Shown in pieces: positions 26,210-42,441 of a DNA stretch of 64,000 bases. Location of the stretch: the NCBI RefSeq assembly GCF_023823125.1, contig NZ_CP090949.1, positions 2,876,001 through 2,940,000 of the forward strand. Direction: 5' to 3'. Numbering within the stretch: the stretch's first letter is position 1; every line of letters starts with the position of its first letter. The notes beneath the pieces are model-generated. The model was not told where the DNA came from and searched no databases. It saw only the letters and a program-made list of their open reading frames with translations. Source of the DNA: Erythrobacter aurantius (lineage in GTDB: Bacteria; Pseudomonadota; Alphaproteobacteria; Sphingomonadales; Sphingomonadaceae). Position numbers and translations under genes: made by a program.

Positions 26210-27111
26210 CAGATGTACCCTCCCAGGCCCAGCGCGGCGGCGAGCATGCCGAAAACGTAGAGCGTCACGCCCACGCCGTTGTACCACGGGGCATATTTGG
26301 CAGGGCTGCGCAGCAGGCGCGGCATGGCGGCGAATTGCGCGACCAGTACGCAGCCGACCAGTATCGCCGACAGTTCGTATCCCCACATTGCCAGCAGGGC
26401 GATGACGATTAGCTGCGGCACGGCCATGACGACGCAGGCCAATTGCGCAGCCCGCGCAACGCCAAGCGTCACCGGGAGCGATTTGAGCCCGGTTGCCCGA
26501 TCGCCCTCCACCGCCTTGAAATCGTTCAGTGTCATGATGCCGTGCGCGCCAAGGCTGTAGAGCACCAGCACGATCAGCACTTTTGCCGATGGCATGGCGC
26601 CCAGCATCACGGCAGCACCGGTAAACCAGCTCAATCCTTCGTAGGTAAGGCCGACAACCGCCGGGCCGGTCCAGCCGCTCGTCTTGAAACGGAAGGGCGG
26701 CGCGCTGTAGCCCCATGCCAGAGCCAGCCCGACCAGCGCAGCGACAAACACCAGCGGGCCAAGCAGCCAGCCGACCAGCGCCGAAACCACCGTGGCGATC
26801 ATCGCGATATACAGCCCCCAACGCCCGGCAATGCGGCCGGAGGGGATCGGGCGATCGGGTTCGTTGATGGCATCGACGTGGCGATCGAACCAGTCGTTCA
26901 CCGCCTGGCTCGTCCCGCAAACCAGCGGTCCGGCGAGCAGCACCCCGCCCGCAACAAACCACCAGCGGCCATCAAGCCCGGCGCCCGAAGAAACGGCACC
27001 GCACATGAAGGCCCACATCGGGGGAAACCAGGTTATCGGTTTGAGAAGCTGGACAACGTCTCTCAGCGCCGGAACAGGCGCAGGTCGAGTCGAGACAGCC
27101 GAGCGCTCCAT
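26209..27111 (-). CDS. bchG: Bacteriochlorophyll synthase (prenyl transferase)
   Basis: BchG joins bacteriochlorophyllide a to geranylgeranyl pyrophosphate in the inner membrane. The 300-residue UbiA-family protein has the opening LLKPITWFPPMWAFMCG and the allylic diphosphate-binding motif NDWFDRHVDAINEPDRPIPSGR split across a helix loop. About eight membrane helices are visible. No Shine-Dalgarno sequence precedes the ATG, and a TAGCCT -10-like hexamer ends only six bases before it, so the mRNA may be leaderless. A PpsR-type site is 30 bases upstream. Confidence 0.96.
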   Translation of the reverse strand: MERSAVSTRPAPVPALRDVVQLLKPITWFPPMWAFMCGAVSSGAGLDGRWWFVAGGVLLAGPLVCGTSQAVNDWFDRHVDAINEPDRPIPSGRIAGRWGLYIAMIATVVSALVGWLLGPLVFVAALVGLALAWGYSAPPFRFKTSGWTGPAVVGLTYEGLSWFTGAAVMLGAMPSAKVLIVLVLYSLGAHGIMTLNDFKAVEGDRATGLKSLPVTLGVARAAQLACVVMAVPQLIVIALLAMWGYELSAILVGCVLVAQFAAMPRLLRSPAKYAPWYNGVGVTLYVFGMLAAALGLGGYI

Positions 27112-27140
27112 ATTGTGAGGCTATGCCTGACACACCCATG

Positions 27141-27158
27141 CGTCAAATAAAATTGACA
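27141..27158. promoter_or_regulatory. PpsR-type site and -35 element upstream of bchG
   Basis: On the minus strand this reads TGTCAATTTTATTTGACG, a TGT-N12-ACA motif with one terminal mismatch and an internal TGTCAA/TTGACG dyad. The final TTGACG is a -35-like hexamer followed, 17 bases on, by TAGCCT (27118-27123). Confidence 0.75.
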
Positions 27159-27344
27159 TTATGAATCCGACATGTGCCGATTCTGGAACGAAAAAGCGAT
27201 TTTGGGGTCAAAAACGGGGTTTCAGGGCTCGCTTCGTCTCATGGGCAAAAAGCGACCGGCAAGAGCAGATTAAAAGGCTTTCGAACGCCTTATGTCCGTT
27301 TTGGAACGCCTTCAGCAATCGCCCAAAAAGGCAAGGAAACCAGC

Positions 27345-28766
27345 CTAGTCAGGATCGCTGTCGAGATTGCCAAGCCCGTGGCGGTGCAGCTTGGAATAGA
27401 GGCTCTGGCGCGAAAGGCCCAGGATTTCCGCCGCTGACGCGCGATTGTCCGAAGTGTATTGCAGCGCGGCCTCGATACACAAACGCTCGATCAGATCGGT
27501 GCTCTCGCGCACGATTTCCTTGAGCGACATGCGCCCTACCAGATCGGTCAATTGCTCGACCGAGCGCGGAAGATCCTGCGATCCCGGCGGCAGATCGCGC
27601 AAGCGCCGACCAATCGGGCGGATGACAAAGGCGTACAGCCCGCTATCCCCGCCGCTGCGCACCGCCGAAAGCTCAATCGGTTCGCCTTCCATATCGTCTC
27701 CGATACGCAAGACCGTGCTGACATTTCGGGCCGCGCCATGCTGGTCGATCTGGCCTTCGATCAGGTCCAGGTCGATACCCGGACGCCCGATCCAGCTCGA
27801 CATATGGCGCCCGCGCAAGGTGTCCACGCTGGGCGCTTGCACCAGTTCGACAAAGGCGTTGTTGGCGCTGGCGACTTCAAGATTGGCATCCGCGACAACA
27901 AAGGCATCGGGCATCTGCTCGACCAGATCGAGCACCGCAGGCGCGCCTTCGCCGTGCTTCTCATGATCGCCGAAAAAGCGCAGAAGCAGGAATTGGCCGC
28001 GATCCTGCGAGAACCCTGCGGCAGAGGCCATGACTTTGCGCGAGCCCTTGTCCAATTCGATCTCGATCGGGGATACCGCCGCCGAGGCAAGCGCCGCACC
28101 GATCAGCCCTTGCAGGCGATCACGCGAATCCTTGTCGATCAATCCCGGCAGTTTCTTGCCCGGCAAGGTCGCCGGGCGCGCGCCCATCATCGCATGAGCA
28201 GCCGGATTGGCTTCCCTGATGCGCAAGGTCGACGCCTCGACGATCAACACCGCCTCGCCCGACAGGTCAAACAGCATACGGTAACGCGCATCAAGTTGGC
28301 GCATCCGCAGATAGTCCCGCTCCAGCGATTGCTGCACCTGCAACAAGCGTTGCTGCATCTTGCCCGCTTCGCGCAGATCGCGACCGAATGCGATCCGGTG
28401 CTCGCCGTTGTTCACGCTGAGGACGGCATAGCGGATCGGCACGTCGCCATCGCGGGTCGGGTGGTTGACATGGCGCCAGTGCTGGACTTCGCCGCGACGG
28501 GCGGCAGCCAGCATTTCCATGACCTTGGGCCGGCTTTCGACGGTTACCGTCTCGATCCAGTTGGTTCCCTCCCAACCTTCAAAGCCCGGAAAGTCCTTGG
28601 GATCGAATGCGGCATCAAGGATCGTGCCGGTGTCATCGAGGATCAAGGTGATGTCGCCCGCAACCATGGCAAGCTTCATGGCGGAATCGGCGTCCAGCGT
28701 GTTGAACAATTCTGCGGCCTTGCCGAAGGGGTTCTTGCCCTCGATGGAATGCTTGCGGGTCAGCAT
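27345..28766 (-). CDS. ppsR: Transcriptional repressor PpsR/CrtJ
   Basis: PpsR represses bch, crt and puf/puc genes under oxygen. The 473-residue protein has an N-terminal PAS-like region (about 33-140), a Q-rich helical linker, two PAS domains (about 155-265 and 280-385) and a Fis-type helix-turn-helix at about 418-465 (SAAEILGLSRQSLYSKLHRHGL). Only one cysteine is present, Cys430 at the start of the HTH, the position of the redox-sensitive Cys in Rhodobacter. The second Cys needed for an intramolecular disulfide is missing. It is paired with ppaA upstream. Confidence 0.95.
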   Translation of the reverse strand: MLTRKHSIEGKNPFGKAAELFNTLDADSAMKLAMVAGDITLILDDTGTILDAAFDPKDFPGFEGWEGTNWIETVTVESRPKVMEMLAAARRGEVQHWRHVNHPTRDGDVPIRYAVLSVNNGEHRIAFGRDLREAGKMQQRLLQVQQSLERDYLRMRQLDARYRMLFDLSGEAVLIVEASTLRIREANPAAHAMMGARPATLPGKKLPGLIDKDSRDRLQGLIGAALASAAVSPIEIELDKGSRKVMASAAGFSQDRGQFLLLRFFGDHEKHGEGAPAVLDLVEQMPDAFVVADANLEVASANNAFVELVQAPSVDTLRGRHMSSWIGRPGIDLDLIEGQIDQHGAARNVSTVLRIGDDMEGEPIELSAVRSGGDSGLYAFVIRPIGRRLRDLPPGSQDLPRSVEQLTDLVGRMSLKEIVRESTDLIERLCIEAALQYTSDNRASAAEILGLSRQSLYSKLHRHGLGNLDSDPD

Positions 28767-28778
28767 CTATGGCCCACC

Positions 28779-29690
28779 CTATCTCAGCATGTGCGCACGC
28801 ACCGCGGCGGACTGGACCAGACGCTGTGCTACTTCGAGGGCGGCACGAGCGTCGGCGCCGGTCCCATCGGCTCCCACTTCGGCAACAATTGCAGGGTTCT
28901 GATTTATCATTTGGCCACCAATCAAGATGGAGAGGTGCGGATTGGCAGACACGCTGCGCATCGCTTTGATGAGGTTTTCGAGGGCGGAGCTAGGGCAATC
29001 GCGGGATACGGTCAATCCTACGAGGTCGAACGGTTCACGGGAAAGCGTATCGAGCAATTCCTTGCGAAGGGGTTTGGTGACAACAGTGCTGTGCCAGCCG
29101 GCGCGCGCGAAGATCTCGTCGATCATCACGGCGCCGAAATTATGGGAGTCACCGGGCATTGGTGAAAACAGCGCGCGCGCGGCGGTGGCATCCGGCTGAA
29201 AGCGGTTGGCAGGGGCGCGTGTCGAGATCTCCCGCATCACTTCCTGCAGACGCCAAAGGCCCATAGTGACATCGATGAAGTCGCATTCATCGGCATCCCA
29301 CATTTCACCCAGCTTGCGCGCAGCCGGGGCAAGCAGATCGACAAAAATCGCGTCAACACTGACCCCTTCGGCTAGAAATGCATCAACCTCGGCAATCAGG
29401 CTGCTGGCTTCGAGCCGCAATGGCAGGAGCGCGAAATCATCGGCTCTGGGCGGCGCGATGCGGTTCTTTCCATCATGCAGTTCGTCTGACGATCCGACGG
29501 CGTGCGCCATCAGCAGGCGCGGTATGATCTCGCCTTCGATAATGGTGTTGATTGAATCATTAGCCAACGGATCCTCGAACCCTTCATGCTGATCGGGCTC
29601 CTGCTTCTTCCGTCCAAGCGGATTGGCCATCACCTTACGTAGTGCGGCAGAACCCGCACCGATCATTCCTGCCCCTCTTAAGGCTGCCAT
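28779..29690 (-). CDS. ppaA: PpaA/AerR-type cobalamin-binding regulator
   Basis: PpaA/AerR is the antirepressor that binds cobalamin and modulates PpsR/CrtJ in response to light and oxygen. The 303-residue protein has the B12-dependent transcription-factor helical region (PAARKLGEMWDADECDFIDVT) followed by a B12-binding Rossmann domain. DSHNFG at 181-186 fits the Asp-x-His-x-x-Gly cobalamin motif, with His183 as the likely axial ligand. GGAAGGG precedes the ATG at 29690. It lies 12 bases before ppsR and is divergent from bchF across an intergenic region with two PpsR-type sites. Confidence 0.92.
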   Translation of the reverse strand: MAALRGAGMIGAGSAALRKVMANPLGRKKQEPDQHEGFEDPLANDSINTIIEGEIIPRLLMAHAVGSSDELHDGKNRIAPPRADDFALLPLRLEASSLIAEVDAFLAEGVSVDAIFVDLLAPAARKLGEMWDADECDFIDVTMGLWRLQEVMREISTRAPANRFQPDATAARALFSPMPGDSHNFGAVMIDEIFARAGWHSTVVTKPLRKELLDTLSREPFDLVGLTVSRDCPSSALENLIKAMRSVSANPHLSILIGGQMINQNPAIVAEVGADGTGADARAALEVAQRLVQSAAVRAHMLR

Positions 29691-29852
29691 AGCAGACCCT
29701 TCCCGTCTCCCCGGCTGATAGTCTCCGAGGGTGGCGCGGATCGCGTCGAGGCTGGCGAGGCCGGAAGAATCCCGACTCCTGAACCGCCAACGCGAGCACA
29801 GTACACAAGAACACCGCCGCAGGCAACGCGAACCGAAGGGGGCATTGGAGAC

Positions 29853-29870
29853 TGTCTAATTTTGTTTACG
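29853..29870. promoter_or_regulatory. PpsR-type site 1, ppaA/bchF intergenic
   Basis: TGTCTAATTTTGTTTACG is TGT-N12-ACA with one terminal mismatch. It shares two bases with the adjacent second site, so the pair is phased about 16 bases apart, suiting cooperative binding by PpsR tetramers between divergent ppaA and bchF. Confidence 0.7.
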
Positions 29871-29886
29871 TCTAATTAGATTGACA
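29869..29886. promoter_or_regulatory. PpsR-type site 2 and -35 of bchF promoter
   Basis: CGTCTAATTAGATTGACA matches the motif except the first base and contains a TCTAATTAGA dyad. Its last six bases are TTGACA, a consensus -35 hexamer; TAGGTT lies 18 bases further (29905-29910) as a candidate -10 for the bchF operon. Confidence 0.75.
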
Positions 29887-29941
29887 CTGCTTGGCACATG
29901 GGCGTAGGTTCTGAATCTGGCAGCAAAGGCTATCTACGAGG

Positions 29942-31791
<1,850 letters not shown>

Positions 31792-31794
31792 GCG

Positions 31795-33340
31795 ATGCAG
31801 CTTTCGGTATGGACATATGAAGGCCCGCCCCACGTTGGCGCGATGCGCATCGCGACCGCGATGAAGGGGCTGCATTATGTCCTGCACGCACCGCAGGGCG
31901 ATACCTATGCGGACTTGCTGTTCACCATGATCGAGCGGCGCAACGCGCGTCCGCCTGTCACCTACACCACCTTCGAAGCGCGCGATCTGGGCAAGGATAC
32001 CGCGCAACTCTTCCAGGATGCCGCGATGGACGCGGTCGAACGGTTCAAGCCTGAGGCGATCATTGTCGGTGCATCGTGTACCGCCGAGCTGATCCAGGAC
32101 GATCCGGGCGGCCTGTCCGAAGCGATGGACCTGCCCTGCCCCGCGATCCCGCTTGAGCTGCCCAGCTATCAACGCAAGGAAAACTGGGGCGCTGCCGAAA
32201 CATTCTACCAAATCGTCCGCAATCTGGCGGACAAGGATTTGACGCCTGCCCCGCGCGAAGGGCGCAGGGCGCGCGCCAACATCCTCGGCCCCACCGCGCT
32301 TGGCTTCCGCCACCGCGACGATCTCATCGAAATCCGCAAGATCCTTGATCTGCTGGATATCGAGGTCAATCTGGTCGCGCCGCTCAACGCGCGGCCCTCG
32401 GACATTACCCGGATCGGCAATGCCGATTTCAACATCGTCCTTTATCCCGAAATCGCAGATGAGGCCGCACGCTGGCTTGAACGCACGTTCAAGCAACCTG
32501 CCGTGCGGACCGTCCCTATCGGTGTGAGCGCCACTAGAGCGTTCATTGCCGACGTCGCCGAGCTGGCAGGTGCAGATCCCACGCCTGCCCTCGGCGACAC
32601 CCATTCCCGGCTTCCGTGGTGGAGCCGCAGCGTCGATTCGACCTATCTCACCGGCAAGCGCGTCTTCATCTTCGGCGACGCGACCCACGCGGTTGCCGCT
32701 GCGCGCATTGCCCGTGACGAGCTCGGTTTCGAGGTATGCGGGCTTGGTTGCTACAATCGCGAATTCGCCCGCGAAATCCGTGAAGCGGCCAAGCAATACG
32801 GCATAGAGCCACTGATCACCGACGATCACCTCGCGGTCGAGGACGCGATCATCGAAGCCGCGCCGGAAATGGTGCTTGGCACGCAGATGGAGCGCCACAT
32901 CGCGAAGCGCTTGGGCATGCCTTGCGCGGTGATTTCCGCGCCCGTTCACGTGCAGGATTTCCCGGCACGGCATTCTCCGCAGATGGGCTTCGAAGGCGCG
33001 AACGTGATCTTCGACACCTGGGTGCACCCGCTGGTGATGGGGCTGGAAGAGCATCTGCTCACCATGTTCCGCGAGGATTTCGAATTTTCCGATGAAGCGG
33101 GCGCATCGCACCACGCGGCGCATTCGCCCAGAACCTTGGCCAAGGCCGAGGCGGCGTCGGAGCCCGAGCCGATCGTTCCCGCCAATGACGGTGATTTGTG
33201 GACCGACGAAGCGCAGCGCGAGTTGAAGAAGATCCCGTTCTTCGTGCGCGGCAAGGCGCGCCGCAATACGGAAGCCTTCGCCGCTCAGGAGGGTCGCACC
33301 CGGATCGACCTAGAAACCCTGTATGACGCAAAGGCGCACT

Positions 33341-33351
<11 letters not shown>
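31795..33351 (+). CDS. bchB: Light-independent protochlorophyllide reductase subunit B
   Basis: BchB is the NifK-like subunit of DPOR and carries the fourth, unusual aspartate ligand of the NB-cluster: Asp36 is in place in [11 protein letters not shown]. The 518-residue protein also has [16 protein letters not shown] and the C-terminal helical domain ([17 protein letters not shown]) that covers the substrate. It overlaps the bchH start by 11 bases. Confidence 0.97.
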
Positions 33352-38592
<5,241 letters not shown>

Positions 38593-38596
<4 letters not shown>

Positions 38597-40029
38597 GTAA
38601 GAAAGCCCGCCCCAACGTCAAAGTCAGCCAGGCCATGATGGCCTTGCTGCCGTTTGCCGATGCGGCGAGCACCGAACTGCCGCTGGGGCGGCTGCTGCGT
38701 CTTGCCCTGTTCCAGGTCAGCGTTGGCATGGCGATGGTGCTGCTCAGTGGCACGCTCAACCGGGTGATGGTTGTCGAGCTGGGCACACCGACATGGCTGG
38801 TTGCGCTCTTGATCGCGGTTCCATTGGTCGCCGCGCCTTTCCGCGCGCTGATCGGACACAAATCGGATCGGCACGTGTCGGCGCTGGGCTGGCGGCGTGT
38901 TCCGTACATCTGGTTTGGTACCTTGATGCAGTTCGGAGGGCTGGCCTTCATGCCCTTTGCCCTGCTCCACCTCAGCCGTCCGGAAAACTTCGTGCTGGGG
39001 CTTGTCGCCGCAGCGGCAGCATTCCTGCTGACCGGAACCGGCTTCCATGTGACCCAGACAGCGGGACTTGCACTCGCCACCGATCTCGCGCCCGAGGACA
39101 AGCGTCCGCGTGCTGTCGCGCTGCTTTATGTCATGCTGCTGGTCGGCATGATGATCTCCGCTTTCGTGATCGGCGGGCTGCTGATCGACTTTTCACCGAT
39201 GCGACTGGTGCAGGTGATCCAGGGCGCGGCGGTGCTTACCTTCGTGCTCAATCTCACAGCCCTGTGGAAGCAGGAAGCACGCGCGCCTGATCGCACCAAG
39301 CCGCAGCCCGACGCACCCAGTTTTGGCGAGTTGTGGCATGCGTTTGTCCGCGATGGCCGCAATGCAAGACTGCTGACCGCGATCGGCATCGGGGCCGCCG
39401 GATTCGCGATGCAGGATGCTCTGCTTGAACCCTTTGGCGGAGAAATCCTTGCCATGTCGGTCGGCGCGACAACGACTTTGACCGGCGCATGGGCATTCGG
39501 ATCGCTTGTCGGTTTCATGCTTTCCGGTCGCTGGCTGTCGCGCGGAGGCGATCCCCTGCGTATTGCCGGGCTCGGGCTTGTTACCGGAATCAACGCGTTC
39601 CTGATCGTGATGTTCGCTGCGCCATTCGGCTCCCCGGCGATGCTTTACGTCGGCGCGACGCTGATCGGCCTTGGTCTGGGGCTGTTTTCGGTCGGCACGC
39701 TGATCGAGGCGATGAACCTCACCAAAAGCGAAACCGCCGGGCTGGCGCTGGGCGCATGGGGTGCTGTTCAAGCAACCTGTGCAGGCGCCGGGATCGCGCT
39801 GGGAGGCGCGCTGCGGGATATCATCGCTGCAATCGCCATCAACGCCGATCCGAGCGCCGCAATCGCGACCCGGGCCACCGGATACACCACTGTCTACATG
39901 ATCGAGGTGCTGCTGCTGCTGGCAGGCCTCGCCGTGATCGGACCGCTTGTCGGACGTTCCGACGAAGATTCCATCAATTCGCGGGATAGCGCGGACCAGA
40001 AGTTTGGTCTGCGTGAGTTCCCGACATGA
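38593..40029 (+). CDS. lhaA: LH1 assembly protein LhaA, BCD-family MFS
   Basis: LhaA promotes assembly of the LH1 antenna, probably by delivering bacteriochlorophyll to nascent PufBA. The 478-residue protein has twelve membrane helices. The N-terminal LALFQVSVGMAMVLLSGTLNRVM and RALIGHKSDRHVSALGWRRVPYIW mark the BCD family, and the middle ALLEPFGGEILAMSVGATTTLTG is diagnostic. It starts within the bchM stop and precedes puhA by 87 bases, the conserved lhaA-puhA order. It is the second BCD-family gene of the cluster. Confidence 0.95.
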
Positions 40030-40116
40030 CCGCGTGCCCAAAGCAATTCGGGGGGACGGCGCAGTCGAACCCGGGGACAGCCGCCACTGCCCCCAAGCCA
40101 ATGAAGGGAAAGTAGA

Positions 40117-40926
40117 ATGGGTAACACTTACATTGCAGGGGTATTCGACGTTGCAGAACTGTCGTTCATCCTCTTCTTCATCTTCTTCGTGGGCCTCGTG
40201 GTCTATCTGAACCGCGAAAGTCGCCGCGAAGGCTATCCGCTCGAACACGAACAATCCGGCGCCGTGCAGCCGGGCGTTCCGCTAACCGATGGCACCAAGA
40301 AGACCTTCAAGCTGCCGCATGGTCGCGGCACCTACACACCTGAAGATCTGCCGCGCGATCCGGTGAACATCGCAGCCAAGCAGGCCTTCGGCGCACCAGG
40401 TGCTCCGTGGGTTCCCACGGGTAATCCGATGGCCGACGGCCTTGGCCCGGCAGCCTATGCCAATCGCAACGACTATCCCGATCTGACGTTCGATGGTCGT
40501 CCGCGTATCGTGCCCATCGGCAACAGCCACGAAATCGAGATCGCTCCGAAAGATCAGAACCCCGTAGGCCTGCCGGTCTATGCCGCGGACAAGAAGCTGG
40601 CCGGTACGGTGAGCGATGTCTGGGTCGACCAGTCGGAGCACATCATCCGCTATCTCGAAGTGACGACCAATTCAGGCAAGAAGGTGCTCGCCCCGATGTT
40701 CGTCTGCGCCGTTCAGGGTAAGAGCTGGCTTGGCGGCATCATGCCGATCGTCGACGATCAGGTTCCGCTGATCGATATCGATGCGATCCGCGCCGACCAG
40801 TTCGACGCGGTGCCTGAACTTGCCATTCCGGGCCAGATCACCCGGCTCGAGGAGGACAAGATCATGGCCTATTACGGTGGGGGTTACATGTATGCGACCC
40901 CGGAGCGGGCTGAACCATGGCTGTAA
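40117..40926 (+). CDS. puhA: Photosynthetic reaction centre H subunit
   Basis: PuhA caps the cytoplasmic face of PufLM and helps proton delivery to QB. The 269-residue protein has a short periplasmic start, one membrane helix (ELSFILFFIFFVGLVVYLNRESRREGYPLE, given in part) and a soluble beta domain with GLPVYAADKKLAGTVSDVWV, RYLEV and KVLAPMFVC. GGGAAAG precedes the ATG. It overlaps puhB by ten bases. Confidence 0.97.
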   Translation: MGNTYIAGVFDVAELSFILFFIFFVGLVVYLNRESRREGYPLEHEQSGAVQPGVPLTDGTKKTFKLPHGRGTYTPEDLPRDPVNIAAKQAFGAPGAPWVPTGNPMADGLGPAAYANRNDYPDLTFDGRPRIVPIGNSHEIEIAPKDQNPVGLPVYAADKKLAGTVSDVWVDQSEHIIRYLEVTTNSGKKVLAPMFVCAVQGKSWLGGIMPIVDDQVPLIDIDAIRADQFDAVPELAIPGQITRLEEDKIMAYYGGGYMYATPERAEPWL

Positions 40927-41633
40927 CGCTCAAGCCCGAAGACGAAACCGAGGCCGGTCCCAGTGCCCATGGAGACCCCATGGGTACGCCGACCATGGAT
41001 GAAAAGGTGTTGTGGAAGGGCCAGCCAGATCTGGCGGTCCTTTCACGAACCGCCTTTCACACTCGCACGGTGGGCCTGTATTTCGTCGCGCTGATCGCGA
41101 TTTCCGCAATCCTCGGAAACATCACGACCGCGATCGTTTGCGCGGTTCTGGGGGTTGCAGGCGTTGCCGTTCTACATACCCTTGCATGGGTATCGCGGCG
41201 CACGACACTCTACATCCTGACCGACACGCGTCTGATCATGCGGATCGGAATGGCGCTTGAAACGCGGATCAATGTGCCGCTCAAACATGTGCTGTCAGCC
41301 GATCTCAAGATGCGGGGCAAGGAACACGGCGATATCGCGTTGAAAATCGGCGGCGAACGTCTGCTCGGCTTTTTCCTGCTGTGGCCGCATACGCGCCCCT
41401 GGCACTTTGCCCGGCCCGAACCGATGCTACGCGGCATTCCCGATGCGCAAAAGGTCGCAGCCTTGCTGGCGGATGCTTGCGCGAATGTCGTCCAGATCGA
41501 GCGAAATTTGACCGAGATCAATGTTTCGCAACCTCAGAGCGTCCAGCAACAGGATGCCGCTGCGCGGCCTTCGCGCGGGCCATCGAGCTTGCCTGAAAGC
41601 AGCAGCGGCGGATTGGAAGGAGCACCGGCGTGA
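40917..41633 (+). CDS. puhB: Photosynthetic complex assembly protein PuhB
   Basis: PuhB assists reaction-centre assembly. The 238-residue protein has a hydrophilic N-terminus with VLWKGQPDLAVLSRTAFHTR, two close membrane helices (about 50-100) and a bacterial PH-like domain containing LYILTDTRLIMRIGMALETRINVPLKHV. The Gln/Ser/Gly-rich C-terminus is variable. It overlaps puhA by ten bases and puhC by four, so translation of the puhABC set is coupled. Confidence 0.93.
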   Translation: MAVTLKPEDETEAGPSAHGDPMGTPTMDEKVLWKGQPDLAVLSRTAFHTRTVGLYFVALIAISAILGNITTAIVCAVLGVAGVAVLHTLAWVSRRTTLYILTDTRLIMRIGMALETRINVPLKHVLSADLKMRGKEHGDIALKIGGERLLGFFLLWPHTRPWHFARPEPMLRGIPDAQKVAALLADACANVVQIERNLTEINVSQPQSVQQQDAAARPSRGPSSLPESSSGGLEGAPA

Positions 41634-42112
41634 TCGTACGCGAATATGAAGAGGACGAAATCCACGTCCACAAGGTGCCCCTGATACTTATGGGCGGGCT
41701 GATTGCGATCACGCTTGCGCTGACGGCATCGGTCTCATTCGGCTTCTTTGAGCGGCAGGCGATTCCCGACCTCGCCCGCACCGAGGCCGGGACGACAATG
41801 GCGGCGACCCGTTCGCTGCAATTCTACGATGAAGCCGACGGTACCGTCCGGGTCGAGGACGCTTCGACCGGCGAGGAAATTGTCAGCTACGGACCCGGCA
41901 CCGGTGGCTTCGTGCGCACCACCATGCGCAGTTTCGCTCATCAGCGCCGCATTCGCGGCATCGGTCGGGAAACGCCGTTCGAGCTGATCCAATGGGACAA
42001 TGGCTCGATCACCCTGCGCGATCCGACCACCGGAAAAGGCGCGGAACTATCGGCATTCGGCCTGGGCAATCACAAGACCTTTGCCGACATGCTGGAAAAG
42101 GAGGCGCGCTGA
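41630..42112 (+). CDS. puhC: Photosynthetic complex assembly protein PuhC
   Basis: PuhC supports LH1-reaction-centre assembly or organisation. The 160-residue protein has a cytoplasmic N-terminus (VREYEEDEIHVHKVPL), one membrane helix and a periplasmic domain with LQFYDEADGTVRVEDASTGEEI and VRTTMRSFAHQRRIRGI. GGAAGGAG lies ahead of the GTG at 41630. Its stop shares a base with the next gene. Confidence 0.92.
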   Translation: MIVREYEEDEIHVHKVPLILMGGLIAITLALTASVSFGFFERQAIPDLARTEAGTTMAATRSLQFYDEADGTVRVEDASTGEEIVSYGPGTGGFVRTTMRSFAHQRRIRGIGRETPFELIQWDNGSITLRDPTTGKGAELSAFGLGNHKTFADMLEKEAR

Positions 42113-42441
42113 TGGGTGCTGCGACAGTCAAGGGATCGGCTGCGTCGAAGAGTCGCGGAGCGCGACAGTTCGATACCCCGTGCTTCATCACCGTGGAGCA
42201 AAGCTCTGACCATTTTCACGCGCATGTCGATCTGGCCGACGGCATCGAGATGGAGCCGGGGGACAAGGTGCTTGTCCACGGCGATCCGATATCGATCCCG
42301 TTCGGCAGCAGGCAGGTGTTTGAACGCACCGCCACAATTACCCGCGCAGGGCCGCTTGCCCGCGCCCTCACCCGTCTCGCCGCCTATTTCGATCTGGCCG
42401 AGCTTTACGAGGTGAGCTTCAACGCCGGGAGGATCAAATGA
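42112..42441 (+). CDS. Conserved PGC protein between puhC and acsF, unknown
   Basis: From ATG 42112 the product is 109 residues, soluble and mixed charge, with the core [41 protein letters not shown] and a final [14 protein letters not shown]. An uncharacterised small gene at this position is known in several alphaproteobacterial PGCs, but I cannot name a function. The one-base overlap with puhC and the four-base overlap with acsF indicate tight coupling to both, so a role in reaction-centre assembly or in the cyclase step is the fair inference (an AcsF auxiliary subunit is one possibility). The beta-rich look suggests a small barrel. Confidence 0.8.
   Translation: MGAATVKGSAASKSRGARQFDTPCFITVEQSSDHFHAHVDLADGIEMEPGDKVLVHGDPISIPFGSRQVFERTATITRAGPLARALTRLAAYFDLAELYEVSFNAGRIK

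Noticed and set aside
26210..26962. Upstream extension of the MFS gene through bchG
   Set aside because: The extension is out of frame with bchG, has no homology and the natural start at 26209 overlaps the bchG stop by one base.
27459..29165. A 568-codon plus-strand frame opposite ppsR and ppaA
   Set aside because: Shadow of two well-supported regulator genes.
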